From positions 186,001-250,000 of the forward strand of contig CAWFJE010000009.1 of the NCBI GenBank assembly GCA_963816155.1: a stretch of DNA of 64,000 nucleotides, in the 5' to 3' direction. The stretch comes from JAXGXJ01 sp963816155 (GTDB taxonomy: Bacteria > Actinomycetota > Thermoleophilia > RBG-16-64-13). Positions 29,225 through 37,746 of this stretch are shown in pieces. The notes beneath the pieces are model-generated. The model saw only the letters and a program-made list of their open reading frames with translations. It was not told the DNA's origin and did no database searches. Position 1 is the first letter of the stretch, and every line of letters begins with the position of its first letter. The translations under genes and the position numbers were made by a program.

Positions 29225-29271
29225 AGCGGGCGGAATACCTCAGAAGTCGCGCGTTTCACACGGATCAGACG

Positions 29272-29301
29272 GTAGGAGTCCCGCCTCGGCGGGGCTCCTA
29301 C
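29272..29301 (+). terminator. Hairpin after livM
   Basis: Bases 29272-29285 and 29288-29301 are complementary over 14 positions with one G-T pair, forming a GC-rich hairpin 48 bases after the livM stop. There is no clear T-run after it, so termination would be weak or factor-assisted. Confidence 0.5.
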
Positions 29302-29376
29302 TCGCTCCAGTGGGCGCTCGATCGGCGGTCTCATCAGTCTCCGAGGGGCTCCCGAACCGCACACTGCCTATCGGCG

Positions 29377-30021
29377 CTACTGTGCCTCTTTCAGCTTTGA
29401 GAGGTAGTCTTCCACACGTTTCTTGTCATCTGGACTCACGGATGGAAGTGCGCTCTCCAGGGTCGCTATAGCTTCGTCGATCTTCCCCTGGCCGGCTAGA
29501 ACTGAGGCCAGATTGAGATACGGCGTTACCAGAGCCTTGTCCATGGAGATAGATTTCTCGTAGTTGGCAACGGCGTCTTCTGTCTTGTTCCAGTCGCGGA
29601 GTACGTTCGCGTAGTTGTTGCGTGCGAAGGCGGTGTCATCTATCGAAAGCATCTTCTCGTAGGTAGCCGCCGCCCCTTCGTAGTCGCCCGAATTGTACTG
29701 GGCGACCGCTAGCTGCTGGAGCGTCTCAAGGTTGTCTGGATCCGCCTCCAGCGCCTGCTCGAGTTCCGGCACCATCGCCGTGTATTCCTCCGCAGTCTTG
29801 CCTCCCACGACGACGCGCTCATCTCCCTGTGTCGATGCGCTGTCACTGCCCGGGTCCACCGCGTCCACAGCTGCCGTAGCGGGGCTGGTGTCGGTGCCGG
29901 CTGAGGCCTCAGCAGTCGTCGAAGTGGCTTCATCGGAGCAAGCTCCGCCGATCCCTGCCAGAAGCACGAGTAGGAGTGGTAGCGCGAGGATGAGAGTGGC
30001 CCTTGCGAGTTTACTTGGCAT
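29377..30021 (-). CDS. TPR-repeat lipoprotein
   Basis: Predicted lipoprotein of 214 residues. The signal peptide (LILALPLLLVLLAGIGGAC) ends at a lipobox Cys, followed by a Ser/Thr/Ala-rich linker to about residue 75. Three or four TPR motifs follow (LEALEQAL-type helices; YNSGDYEGAAATYEKML, RDWNKTEDAVANYEKSISMD, LAGQGKIDEAIATLESAL). TPR lipoproteins bind other proteins at the outer face of the membrane; the partner is unknown. It lies downstream of the lipid kinase gene on the same strand with a 46-base gap and GAAGGAGCAAC before the ATG. Confidence 0.85.
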   Translation of the reverse strand: MPSKLARATLILALPLLLVLLAGIGGACSDEATSTTAEASAGTDTSPATAAVDAVDPGSDSASTQGDERVVVGGKTAEEYTAMVPELEQALEADPDNLETLQQLAVAQYNSGDYEGAAATYEKMLSIDDTAFARNNYANVLRDWNKTEDAVANYEKSISMDKALVTPYLNLASVLAGQGKIDEAIATLESALPSVSPDDKKRVEDYLSKLKEAQ

Positions 30022-30067
30022 CGATGTTGCTCCTTCGTATATGTGAATGATCTGCCATTTCTTCGAA

Positions 30068-30973
30068 TCAGGGGACCAGGACGTCCAGGGCGTGGGGTTC
30101 GATCTGCACGCGGGCGGGCAGGCGACCGGCCAGCTCGCCGTCGGTCTGAAACCACACTACCTGCTCAGGGTGAAGAGGCAGTAGTTCGGCCTCCTGCGCC
30201 GTGAGGTAGAGCACGTTGGGGTTCTGGAGATGTAGACTGGTAGGCACCTCCAGCCAGAAGAGGGCCAAGCTCGAGCGGTTGGTCCCTTTGAAGATCATCA
30301 GGTCCAAGAGGCCGTCCGTGGGGTCTGCCTTGGGCGTGATCCCGAAGCGGCCCCCGTAGTAGCGGGTGTTTCCGGCCACGAAGAAGCTGGCTCGGTGTTC
30401 CTCTCCGCCCACCCTGACCAGAAACTCGAGCGGGGGTGCCGTCAGGCCGACCTTGAGGCCTGTGCCCAAGAAAGCCAGTTCGCGGAAGCGCTTCTTCACG
30501 GCGGGGTCCAGGTTGTGGATGGTGAGGGCGTCGATACCGGCGCCCATCATGAGCAGAAAACGGCGTTCGTTGACCTTGCCCACGTCCAGGGAAACGGTCT
30601 TGCCGGCGGCGATGACGTCGCAGGCCTTCTCCGTCTGGAAGGGGATGCCCAGGTCGAGGGCCAGCACGTTGACGGTGCCGGCGGGCACGATGCCGAGCAA
30701 CGGCCTCACCTCGCGACCCCGGGAGCGTTCATCGGCTGCCCAGCGAGTCAGACCGTTGCTCACCTCGTTGATGGTCCCGTCCCCGCCCACCGCCACGACC
30801 AAGTCGGTCCCTCCGACGGCCTCCTCGGCGAGACGCGCCGCATCCTCCGGTTGCTGTGTTTGGCGCAACTCCACTTCCATGCCCCTGGCGGAGAGCCTGG
30901 CCTGCACCCGACCGGCTATGGTCTCGCCTCTGTCACGGCCCGCGGTGGGGTTGAAGATGACGATGGCTCTCAT
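30068..30973 (-). CDS. Diacylglycerol/lipid kinase (YegS/BmrU type)
   Basis: Predicted lipid kinase of 301 residues that phosphorylates diacylglycerol or a related lipid. The N-terminal catalytic domain starts MRAIVIFNPTAGRDRGE and has the nucleotide-binding signature VVAVGGDGTINEVSNGL. The second domain is beta-rich, with PLLGIVPAGTVNVLALDL and SFFVAGNTRYYGG. The ATG overlaps the stop of the PHP phosphatase gene upstream (ATGA). Both sequence and length fit the family; the exact substrate cannot be told. Confidence 0.92.
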   Translation of the reverse strand: MRAIVIFNPTAGRDRGETIAGRVQARLSARGMEVELRQTQQPEDAARLAEEAVGGTDLVVAVGGDGTINEVSNGLTRWAADERSRGREVRPLLGIVPAGTVNVLALDLGIPFQTEKACDVIAAGKTVSLDVGKVNERRFLLMMGAGIDALTIHNLDPAVKKRFRELAFLGTGLKVGLTAPPLEFLVRVGGEEHRASFFVAGNTRYYGGRFGITPKADPTDGLLDLMIFKGTNRSSLALFWLEVPTSLHLQNPNVLYLTAQEAELLPLHPEQVVWFQTDGELAGRLPARVQIEPHALDVLVP

Positions 30974-31872
30974 GCCGGTCCTCGCCCGTGCGTCTCGACG
31001 GTAGGCAGGGCCCGCACAGCGACCCGCGCCCGGGCCGGAGCGCCCGCGACCGTCGCCGCCTCGCCCGGCTCGCGCCCCGTGGGGGCGAGTACGGCGTCCC
31101 CCTGTGGCTCAAGGACGGCGAAGGTCTCATAGCCCGCTGAGCGGGCCAGAGCCACAGCGTGGGCGAAATCGCGTCCCACCTCCTCGGGTCGGTGGGCGTC
31201 GGACCCGAAGGTGATGGCTACCCCGGCCTCGCGCAGAAGGCCCAACAGGTGCGGAGAGGGATAGGCTTCGCCCACCGGCCTGTGCAATCCGGCCGTGTTG
31301 ATCTCCACCAGCACCCCCGCGCGGGCTATCCGCTCGACCACGCGTTCGAGTTCTCGGTCGAGGGAACGGGTAGGTCTGTAGCCGAACTTCTTCATCAGGT
31401 CGAGGTGTCCCAGTATGCTGAACAGCCCCGATTCAGCCGCCTCTCCCACCAACTCCAGATACTCGATCCAGGCGGCATCGATGTCTCGGCCGCTGTACTC
31501 GGCGAGCCGACGCGGATCGTCGAAGCCCCATTCTCCGATGAAGTGGACGGAGCCGATGACGTAGTCGAAGGGGCGCGCAGCAAGCAACGCGGCCACCTCG
31601 TCCACCGTCCCCCGGCGGTAGTCGGCCTCCACTCCAAGGAGCACGTATCCGGGGAATGAGTCACGGAGGGCCAGAACTTCACCGACGTAGTCGTCGAGTT
31701 CGCACGTGCCCATGGCCAACTCGGGGTCGGGCGCGGGCAACAGGGGCAGGTGGTCGGCGACGCCCAGCGCGAGGAGTCCCGCCGCCCGGGCGGCCTCAAC
31801 GTACTCTGACGGTCGGCCGATGGCGTGCCCGCAGCGGGCGGTGTGGGTGTGGTAGTCGGGTAGATCGTGCAT
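30970..31872 (-). CDS. PHP-domain histidinol-phosphatase-like protein (HisJ/HisK family)
   Basis: Metal-dependent phosphoesterase of 300 residues. The PHP metal-binding motifs are DYHTHTARCGHA near the N-terminus, GVADHLPLLPAPD, GVEADYRRGT, VIGSVHFIGEWGFD, LGHLDLMKKFG and the last FGSDAHRPEEVGRDF. I chose the ATG at 31872 (MHDLPDYHTH) because GAGGAGG lies 7 bases upstream; the frame extends to 31914 into dtd. It starts 2 bases after the dtd stop codon. It may be a histidinol phosphatase, but no other his gene is nearby, so other phosphoesters are possible. Confidence 0.88.
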   Translation of the reverse strand: MHDLPDYHTHTARCGHAIGRPSEYVEAARAAGLLALGVADHLPLLPAPDPELAMGTCELDDYVGEVLALRDSFPGYVLLGVEADYRRGTVDEVAALLAARPFDYVIGSVHFIGEWGFDDPRRLAEYSGRDIDAAWIEYLELVGEAAESGLFSILGHLDLMKKFGYRPTRSLDRELERVVERIARAGVLVEINTAGLHRPVGEAYPSPHLLGLLREAGVAITFGSDAHRPEEVGRDFAHAVALARSAGYETFAVLEPQGDAVLAPTGREPGEAATVAGAPARARVAVRALPTVETHGRGPA

Positions 31873-31873
31873 G

Positions 31874-32371
31874 TCAAGCCTCCTCTTTCGGCCCGCGGCC
31901 GGAGCGCTCAGCACGCCGCGGTCTGGCCAACACCTCGCTGTCCAGCAGGATGGTGAAAGGACCGACGTTCTCCGACGACACCATCATGTGGGCGGCGAAG
32001 CGGCCGCTGGCCGTGGGTACACCCAGGACTCCAAGGGCCGAGCGGAACTTCTCCACCAGCTCCTCTGCGGGCGCGGGGTCGGCCGCTTCGCTGAAGGAGG
32101 GACGCCTTCCCTTCCTGCAGTCGGCATAGAGGGTGAACTGGCTGATGACGAGGGCGCTTCCCCCGCATTCCAGCACCGAGAGGTTGGTCTTGCCCTCGTC
32201 GTCGGGGAACATGCGTAGGTTGGCGGCCTTCTCCGCAAGGGCGGCGGCCACGCGCTCATCGTCTCTCCTGCCGGCCCCCACGAAGATGAGCAGTCCTTCA
32301 CCAATGGCTCCCACCACCTCGCCGTCGATCTCCACCGCAGCCCGGCTCACGCGTTGCAGGAGGACGCGCAT
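31874..32371 (-). CDS. dtd: D-aminoacyl-tRNA deacylase
   Basis: Removes D-amino acids, and glycine mischarged on tRNA-Ala, from tRNA. The protein is 165 residues, slightly longer than usual owing to a charged C-terminal tail. It starts MRVLLQRVSRAAVEIDGEVV and carries both active-site motifs, LVISQFTLYADCRKGRRPSF and the trans-proline motif ENVGPFTILLDS. The ATG overlaps the stop of mtaB by one base, and the PHP gene follows at once, so the three are an operon. Confidence 0.96.
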   Translation of the reverse strand: MRVLLQRVSRAAVEIDGEVVGAIGEGLLIFVGAGRRDDERVAAALAEKAANLRMFPDDEGKTNLSVLECGGSALVISQFTLYADCRKGRRPSFSEAADPAPAEELVEKFRSALGVLGVPTASGRFAAHMMVSSENVGPFTILLDSEVLARPRRAERSGRGPKEEA

Positions 32372-33849
32372 CAGAGCCTGGTCTCACAGCGCAGGTCGGT
32401 CAGACCCCAATAGCCATCCCGGGGCGGACCGGTCAGGGTGCCACGAACGAACGAGTTGAGCAGCTCATCCTCGCCCTCGAACGCCGTCTCGGCGTAGTTG
32501 CCCGTCAATCCCAGGAGTGCTCCTTCCGGAGTGCGCTCTCGCAGGACCAGGACGAGTTGCTCGCTGCTCTCGATGCGTTTCTGGAAAGCGTGGGTGAGTT
32601 CGTGACCGATCTCGCGCAGGTGCACGCTGCGCTCGTGGATGACGTCGGGATGGACCTTGTCGGCCATGGTCGACGCGGCGGTGCCGGGACGATCGCTATA
32701 TGAGAACACGTGCAAGTAGGTCAGCGGACTCTCCTTCACCAGCTGACAGGTCTGGGCGAAGTGCTCCTCGGTCTCCCCAGGGAAACCCACGATGACGTCC
32801 GCGCCCAGGGCCACCATCGGCAAGCGCGACGCGATAGCGCACGCGATTCGCAGATACTCTTCCCCAGAGTAGGGCCTGCCCATGCGTCGCAGGATCTCAT
32901 CGCTCCCGCTCTGCAGGGGCAGATGGAAGTGGTGGGCTACGCGGTCACCGGCCGCGCCGATGGCTTCGAGCATGGCTGCGTCCATCTCCAGAGGCTCGAT
33001 AGAGCTGAGGCGGAAACGGACCCCGTCGGTCCGTTGGAGCAGAAGGCGTAGCAGCCCGGCCAGGCCGTCCGCTTCGACCGGGAGCGCGCCGGTCCCCGGC
33101 GCCGCGGCCGGCCTATCACCCTCGCCGATCCCGGTCGCCCGTCGCACGGCGTCGCGCCCCCAACTACCCAGGTTGATGCCTGTGAGCACGATCTCTTTGT
33201 AGTCCCGGGCGGCGAGAAGTCCCACCTGCTCCAGCACCCGGTCTCCCGGCATGCTCCGCGTCCGACCTCGAGCTGCCGGGATGATGCAGTAGGCGCAGTG
33301 GGAGTCGCAGCCGGTCTGGATCTTCAGGAAGGCCCGGGTGTAGCCGTAGAAGTGCGTGATGAACTCATCGCCCGGCGCGTCCGGGTCGTCCGGCTCGCGC
33401 GAATCGCCCGGATCGCGCGGATCGCGCGGCGCGCCGGTTCTTGACAGGGCGCTCAAGGCCCCGCCGCCTTCTTGCGGATGCAGGACCTCCGTCACGCACG
33501 CCGCCAAGCGCTGCTTGGCCGCGTTGCCCAGCACCAAGTCGACCCCGGGGATCGCGCCCACCGCCTGCGGAGCGACCTCCGCGTAGCAGCCCGTCACGGC
33601 GACGAGACACCCCGGGTCGAGGCGCTTGGCCAGCCGGATCTCGCGGCGGCAGGTGCGGTCGCTCTTGGCCGTGACCGTACAGGTGTTGATCACGCGGACG
33701 TCCGCGGTGTCGTCCCAAGCCACCAGGTTGTAGCCCTGGGCCAGGAACGACTGCTGCATCTGCGCGGTCTCACACTGGTTGAGCTTACAGCCGATGGTGC
33801 GGAACGCCACTCGACGCCCGGCGTTTGCATGGATATCTGGGGGACGCAT
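32371..33849 (-). CDS. mtaB: tRNA threonylcarbamoyladenosine methylthiotransferase MtaB-like
   Basis: Radical-SAM methylthiotransferase of the MiaB family, predicted to convert t6A37 to ms2t6A in tRNA. The UPF0004 domain has Cys ligands in TIGCKLNQCETAQM, VINTCTVTAKSD and AVTGCYAEVAPQ. The radical-SAM motif is QTGCDSHCAYCIIPAARG, and a C-terminal TRAM-like region ends the 492-residue protein. GCKLNQCE places it with MtaB rather than MiaB. The start may be the ATG at 33849 or a GTG about 39 bases later (VAFRTIGC). A polar insertion of some 30 residues (Asp/Arg/Pro-rich, around 33400) is not typical. Confidence 0.9.
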   Translation of the reverse strand: MRPPDIHANAGRRVAFRTIGCKLNQCETAQMQQSFLAQGYNLVAWDDTADVRVINTCTVTAKSDRTCRREIRLAKRLDPGCLVAVTGCYAEVAPQAVGAIPGVDLVLGNAAKQRLAACVTEVLHPQEGGGALSALSRTGAPRDPRDPGDSREPDDPDAPGDEFITHFYGYTRAFLKIQTGCDSHCAYCIIPAARGRTRSMPGDRVLEQVGLLAARDYKEIVLTGINLGSWGRDAVRRATGIGEGDRPAAAPGTGALPVEADGLAGLLRLLLQRTDGVRFRLSSIEPLEMDAAMLEAIGAAGDRVAHHFHLPLQSGSDEILRRMGRPYSGEEYLRIACAIASRLPMVALGADVIVGFPGETEEHFAQTCQLVKESPLTYLHVFSYSDRPGTAASTMADKVHPDVIHERSVHLREIGHELTHAFQKRIESSEQLVLVLRERTPEGALLGLTGNYAETAFEGEDELLNSFVRGTLTGPPRDGYWGLTDLRCETRL

Positions 33850-33964
33850 GATGTGCGGGTTGCCGTCCGGTCATTCGGGTGCTCGGAAGCCACTCCAGGG
33901 GCGCCTGGATGTTAGCATATACAGCACTCGTCACCGGCTGTATCCGGGTCTCGGAAAGGGAATA

Positions 33965-34426
33965 GTGAGCTCTATCACCATGCTCGTGCCAGACATGCTG
34001 CGGCGCGACCGCATGGCCGGTCAGGCCGTGCGTTTCATCACCGTGGGTCTGCTCAACACCGCGGTCGATCTGGGTGTCTTCTATCTGCTCAGTCTCATCC
34101 CCGGTATGCCTCTCGCGGTGGCCAAGACCATCTCCTACATCTTCGGGATCTGTAACAGTTTTGTCTGGAACAAGTACTGGACGTTCAGCGCCGGCCAATC
34201 CAGACAGGGAGTGCGCGAGTTCGCCGTGTTCTTCGCGGTCAACCTGCCGCCGCTGGTGGTCAACGTTGTCGTCTTCACCCTGCTGGGATTGTGGATCGAT
34301 TCCGGATCTCCCTGGGTGCGTCTGGGCAAGGCCTTCGCCGCCGCGGTCGTCTCGGTGGCTTGGAACTTCCTTGGCAGCCGCTACCTGGCCTTCCGTCACA
34401 CTGCGCTGAAAGGGCACGAGTCGTGA
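33965..34426 (+). CDS. GtrA-family membrane protein
   Basis: Small membrane protein of 153 residues with four predicted helices. Features are FITVGLLNTAVDLGVFYLLS in helix 1, SYIFGICNSFVWNKYWTF between helices 2 and 3, and a C-terminal FLGSRYLAFR motif, all typical of GtrA. GtrA proteins are thought to move polyprenyl-linked sugars across the membrane. I chose the GTG at 33965 because GGAAAGGGA lies just upstream; the frame is open from 33779 but that would read through the mtaB start. Its TGA overlaps the GTG of the glycosyltransferase gene. Confidence 0.88.
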   Translation: MSSITMLVPDMLRRDRMAGQAVRFITVGLLNTAVDLGVFYLLSLIPGMPLAVAKTISYIFGICNSFVWNKYWTFSAGQSRQGVREFAVFFAVNLPPLVVNVVVFTLLGLWIDSGSPWVRLGKAFAAAVVSVAWNFLGSRYLAFRHTALKGHES

Positions 34427-35226
34427 CCGGGGCGGTGGCGATCGGCAGTGCGCCGGCGACCGGCAGTGATCCGGTGGCCGGTGGTGCGCCGGTCACAGGT
34501 GGTAGGCCCGGGCCCCGCTTCTCCATCGTCATCCCCATCCACAACGAGGCCGAGTGCCTCGCCGATGAGGTGACGAGCCTGGTCGCTTGTCTGGATGCCC
34601 AGTCGGTGGGCTTTGAGCTGCTCTTGGCCGAGAACGGCAGCTGCGACGACACCCTGGCCATAGGGGAAGGGCTGGCGGAGGTCGACGGTCGTATCCGAGC
34701 CTTCCACGTTCCTGTGCCCGACTACGGAGCCGCCATGAAGGCGGGCATGCTCGCGGGGCGCGGACGATTCGTGGTCAACTTCGACATCGACTACTGGGAC
34801 GTGGATTTCATGGTGAGTGCGGGCGAGTTGCTCGACCACAGCCGGGCCGCCATCGTGGTGGGCAGCAAGCTGATGGCCGGGGCCGAGGACAAACGTTCGC
34901 CGGCGCGGCACGCGATTTCTCTGGGCTTTACCACCATACTTAGGGTACTCTTCGACAGGCGCATGGACGATACCCATGGCATGAAGGTCCTGCGCAAGGA
35001 AGCGGTAGAGGTCTTCGCGCCTCAGACGGTCATGACGCGCGACCTCTTCGATACCGAGCTCATCATCCGCGCGCGGCGCGCGGGGGTGGAGGTCGCGGCT
35101 CTGCCGGTGACCTGCGAGGAGAAGCGCGAGGCCCGCTCACCGATAGCGGCCCGTATCCCTCGCACCATGAAGGGGCTCATGCGTCTGAGGCTGGTCCTGT
35201 GGAAGGAGAAGAATGCTGGGGCGTAA
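34423..35226 (+). CDS. Family 2 glycosyltransferase
   Basis: Predicted GT-A-fold glycosyltransferase of 267 residues, of the polyprenyl-phosphate glycosyltransferase kind. A Gly/Ala/Pro-rich N-terminus of some 30 residues precedes RFSIVIPIHNEAECLADEVT; the nucleotide-sugar site shows LLAENGSCDDT and FDIDYWDVDF, and DTHGMKVLRKEAVE lies in the acceptor region. The GTG at 34423 overlaps the GtrA stop (GTGA), and the ORF end overlaps the start of the next gene, so the three form a surface-glycan operon. No C-terminal membrane helices are seen. Confidence 0.9.
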   Translation: MTGAVAIGSAPATGSDPVAGGAPVTGGRPGPRFSIVIPIHNEAECLADEVTSLVACLDAQSVGFELLLAENGSCDDTLAIGEGLAEVDGRIRAFHVPVPDYGAAMKAGMLAGRGRFVVNFDIDYWDVDFMVSAGELLDHSRAAIVVGSKLMAGAEDKRSPARHAISLGFTTILRVLFDRRMDDTHGMKVLRKEAVEVFAPQTVMTRDLFDTELIIRARRAGVEVAALPVTCEEKREARSPIAARIPRTMKGLMRLRLVLWKEKNAGA

Positions 35227-37615
35227 CAAGGAGGACTTGGTCGAAAGCGGCAGTGTATGGGATTGGCTTCCCACGGTTCTGGCTTTCCTGGCCATCTACA
35301 CCGCGCTCCTCATCTTCTACAGGCCCAACCTGCTCTTCAGCATCACCACCACAGCCGGTGGTGACACAGGCGCCCACCACTATCCCGCTCAGTACCTCAT
35401 CCAGGAGTTGTTGCCCCATTTCCGTCTGACCGGCTGGGCCCCGGGCTGGTACGCCGGTATGCCCATGCTCACCTTCTACTTCCCGTTCCCCTTCCTCCTC
35501 ATTGCCATCATGGATCTGTTCATGGCCTACGAGGTGGCCTTCAAGATAGGCACGGTGCTTGGAGTCTTCGCGCTGCCCGCGGCCGCGTATGCTCTGGGGC
35601 GGCTGTGGCGCATCCGCAAGCCCTTCCCCACCATGGCGGCCATCTTCGCCTTCGTGTTTCTGCTCATGGAGAGCTACTCCATCTACGGAGGCAACATCCT
35701 CAGCACCTTGGCGGGCGAGTTCGGCTACATGCTCAGCTTCGCGCTGGTGTTCCTCTTCCTGGGGACCGTGTACCGGGGGATGGAGAAGCCTCATTTCAAC
35801 ATGCTCTTCGTGCTCAACTGCCTCATCCTGATGGCGCTGGTGCTCTCGCACATCGTCACCACCTTCGTACTGGTGTGCATCGTCCCCGGGCTTCTGCTCG
35901 TCACGCCGCGTTGGCGGTCGTTCTTCTATCTGGCGGCGGTCGCCGCCGTGGGTTTCGCTCTCAGCGCCTTCTGGTCGTTGCCCTTCGCGGCCAACCTGGA
36001 GTGGACGGCGCACATGGCTTGGAACCAGCTGGATTCCCTGAGCGATCTTCTGCCCGTCCAGTTGCTTCCCGTCGCTACCCTCGGCCTCATCGGTATGGCC
36101 TACGCGGTGGCGAAGAAGGAGCGGAAGCTGCTGCCTATGGCGTGGATAACGTTCGTGACCTTGGTGCTCTTCTGGGTGATGCCCGACGGCCGGCTATGGA
36201 ATGCGCGCATGCTGCCCTTCTTCTACATCTCTCTCCACTTCTGGGCCGCCTATGGAGCCACGTGGCTCATCCGCCCCTTCACCATGGTGATGCACGACCT
36301 GTTCCGCATGCGCGGGATCACCGCCCGGCGTATCTACCGACCGCTCGTGGCCATCGTCCTGGGCGCTGTCATCATCGTGACCAGCACCACGGCCGCAGGG
36401 TGGATCAAGTGGAACTACGAGGGCTACGAAGGCAAGGCCGGGTGGAATCAATACAACGAGATCAACGAATTCCTGGCCACTCTGGCCCCGGGCCGGGTGA
36501 TGGTGGAGCACGGCGACAAGCTGGATGAATTCGGTACCCCCCGGGCCTTCGAGATCATCCCCTACTGGACCGCGCAGCCCACGATGGAGGGGACTCTGAT
36601 GGAGGCCTCCTTCACGGCTCCCTTCCACTTCATCAACCAGGCGGAACTGTCCAAGCAGGCGAGTAACGCCATCCTCGGTGTGGACTACCCGGGACTCGAT
36701 GTTCCGGCCGGCATCACCCACCTGCAGTTGATGAACATCCCCTACTTCCTTTGCTTCACGCCTGAGGTGGTGGAGGCGGCCTTCTCCGACCCGCGCTGTG
36801 AGCTTCTGGCCACGTTCGGTGACTACAACGTCTTTCGCATCTCGGGGACTTCAGGTTACGTGGAAGTGATGAAGAACGAGCCCGTGCGGGTGGACGTACC
36901 CGTGAGTGAGTGGCGCGACATGGCCGTCGACTGGTATCTCAACCCGGACGCCTTGGAGACACCCATCGTGCGCGATCAAGGCGAGGAGGCCCTGCAACGC
37001 TTCGCCCAGGTGACGCCCGGCCAAGCCGTTACCCCGCCCCAGGTGCCCATAAACACAGAAGCGGTGGTCACCGGAGAGCTGATGGAGAACGAGCGCTTCT
37101 CCTTCGACACCACAGCCGTCGGGGAACCTCACTGGGTCAAGATCTCGTACTTCCCCAACTGGCACGTGGAGGGGGCGGAAGGCCCGTATCTCGCGTCGCC
37201 GTCCATGATGATGGTCATACCCACCCAGAGCCACGTGACCCTCACCTACGGCCGGACGGCCGCCAACACGGTGGGACAGACTCTGGAAGTGCTGGCCTGG
37301 ATCCTGCTGGTAGGCCTGTCGGTGTGGCGCTTCATCCTATGGCGCAGGCGGCGGAAGCTGGCCGTGGCCCTGGTCGGTTCCACGGGTGAGCCCGACCTCC
37401 GGTCAGACCTACGGGTTGCGGGGAGCTATGAGTCCGGCGACGATGCGGCCGCCGCGGGCGACGCGGGACTCTCCCACGGCGTCTGGGTCGACCAGTCTCT
37501 CTCCGATGAGGCGCGTGGCGAGATTGGCGCCGGCGACGACTACGGGTTGGGCGACGAGACGGCTGCTGATGAGATGGCTGCCGACGAGGTCACTGAGGAG
37601 CCGGAAGAGACCTAG
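35213..37615 (+). CDS. Large polytopic membrane protein, GT-C-like
   Basis: An 800-residue membrane protein with roughly 11-12 hydrophobic segments in the first ~420 residues, an extracytoplasmic region of about 280 residues, another helix (LEVLAWILLVGLSVWRFIL) and an acidic Asp/Glu/Ala-rich cytoplasmic tail. The first external loop has TTTAGGDTGAHHYPAQYL, with an Asp placed as in GT-C glycosyltransferases. Similar proteins are annotated as 6-pyruvoyl-tetrahydropterin-synthase-related membrane proteins (PF10131). Context with GtrA and a family 2 glycosyltransferase suggests transfer of a lipid-linked sugar to an envelope glycan or protein. The substrate is unknown. Confidence 0.82.
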   Translation: MLGRNKEDLVESGSVWDWLPTVLAFLAIYTALLIFYRPNLLFSITTTAGGDTGAHHYPAQYLIQELLPHFRLTGWAPGWYAGMPMLTFYFPFPFLLIAIMDLFMAYEVAFKIGTVLGVFALPAAAYALGRLWRIRKPFPTMAAIFAFVFLLMESYSIYGGNILSTLAGEFGYMLSFALVFLFLGTVYRGMEKPHFNMLFVLNCLILMALVLSHIVTTFVLVCIVPGLLLVTPRWRSFFYLAAVAAVGFALSAFWSLPFAANLEWTAHMAWNQLDSLSDLLPVQLLPVATLGLIGMAYAVAKKERKLLPMAWITFVTLVLFWVMPDGRLWNARMLPFFYISLHFWAAYGATWLIRPFTMVMHDLFRMRGITARRIYRPLVAIVLGAVIIVTSTTAAGWIKWNYEGYEGKAGWNQYNEINEFLATLAPGRVMVEHGDKLDEFGTPRAFEIIPYWTAQPTMEGTLMEASFTAPFHFINQAELSKQASNAILGVDYPGLDVPAGITHLQLMNIPYFLCFTPEVVEAAFSDPRCELLATFGDYNVFRISGTSGYVEVMKNEPVRVDVPVSEWRDMAVDWYLNPDALETPIVRDQGEEALQRFAQVTPGQAVTPPQVPINTEAVVTGELMENERFSFDTTAVGEPHWVKISYFPNWHVEGAEGPYLASPSMMMVIPTQSHVTLTYGRTAANTVGQTLEVLAWILLVGLSVWRFILWRRRRKLAVALVGSTGEPDLRSDLRVAGSYESGDDAAAAGDAGLSHGVWVDQSLSDEARGEIGAGDDYGLGDETAADEMAADEVTEEPEET

Positions 37616-37746
37616 ATCGCCCTGATCGGGCGCTGTCGTGGGACACTCCCTCGACTGGATCGCGGCGCGCAGGAGCGGACGGTCAGGGGCGTGACGGTGC
37701 GCGGTGGCGTCCGGGGCGCGACGGCCTCAGGCGACGTAGCGGCGCG

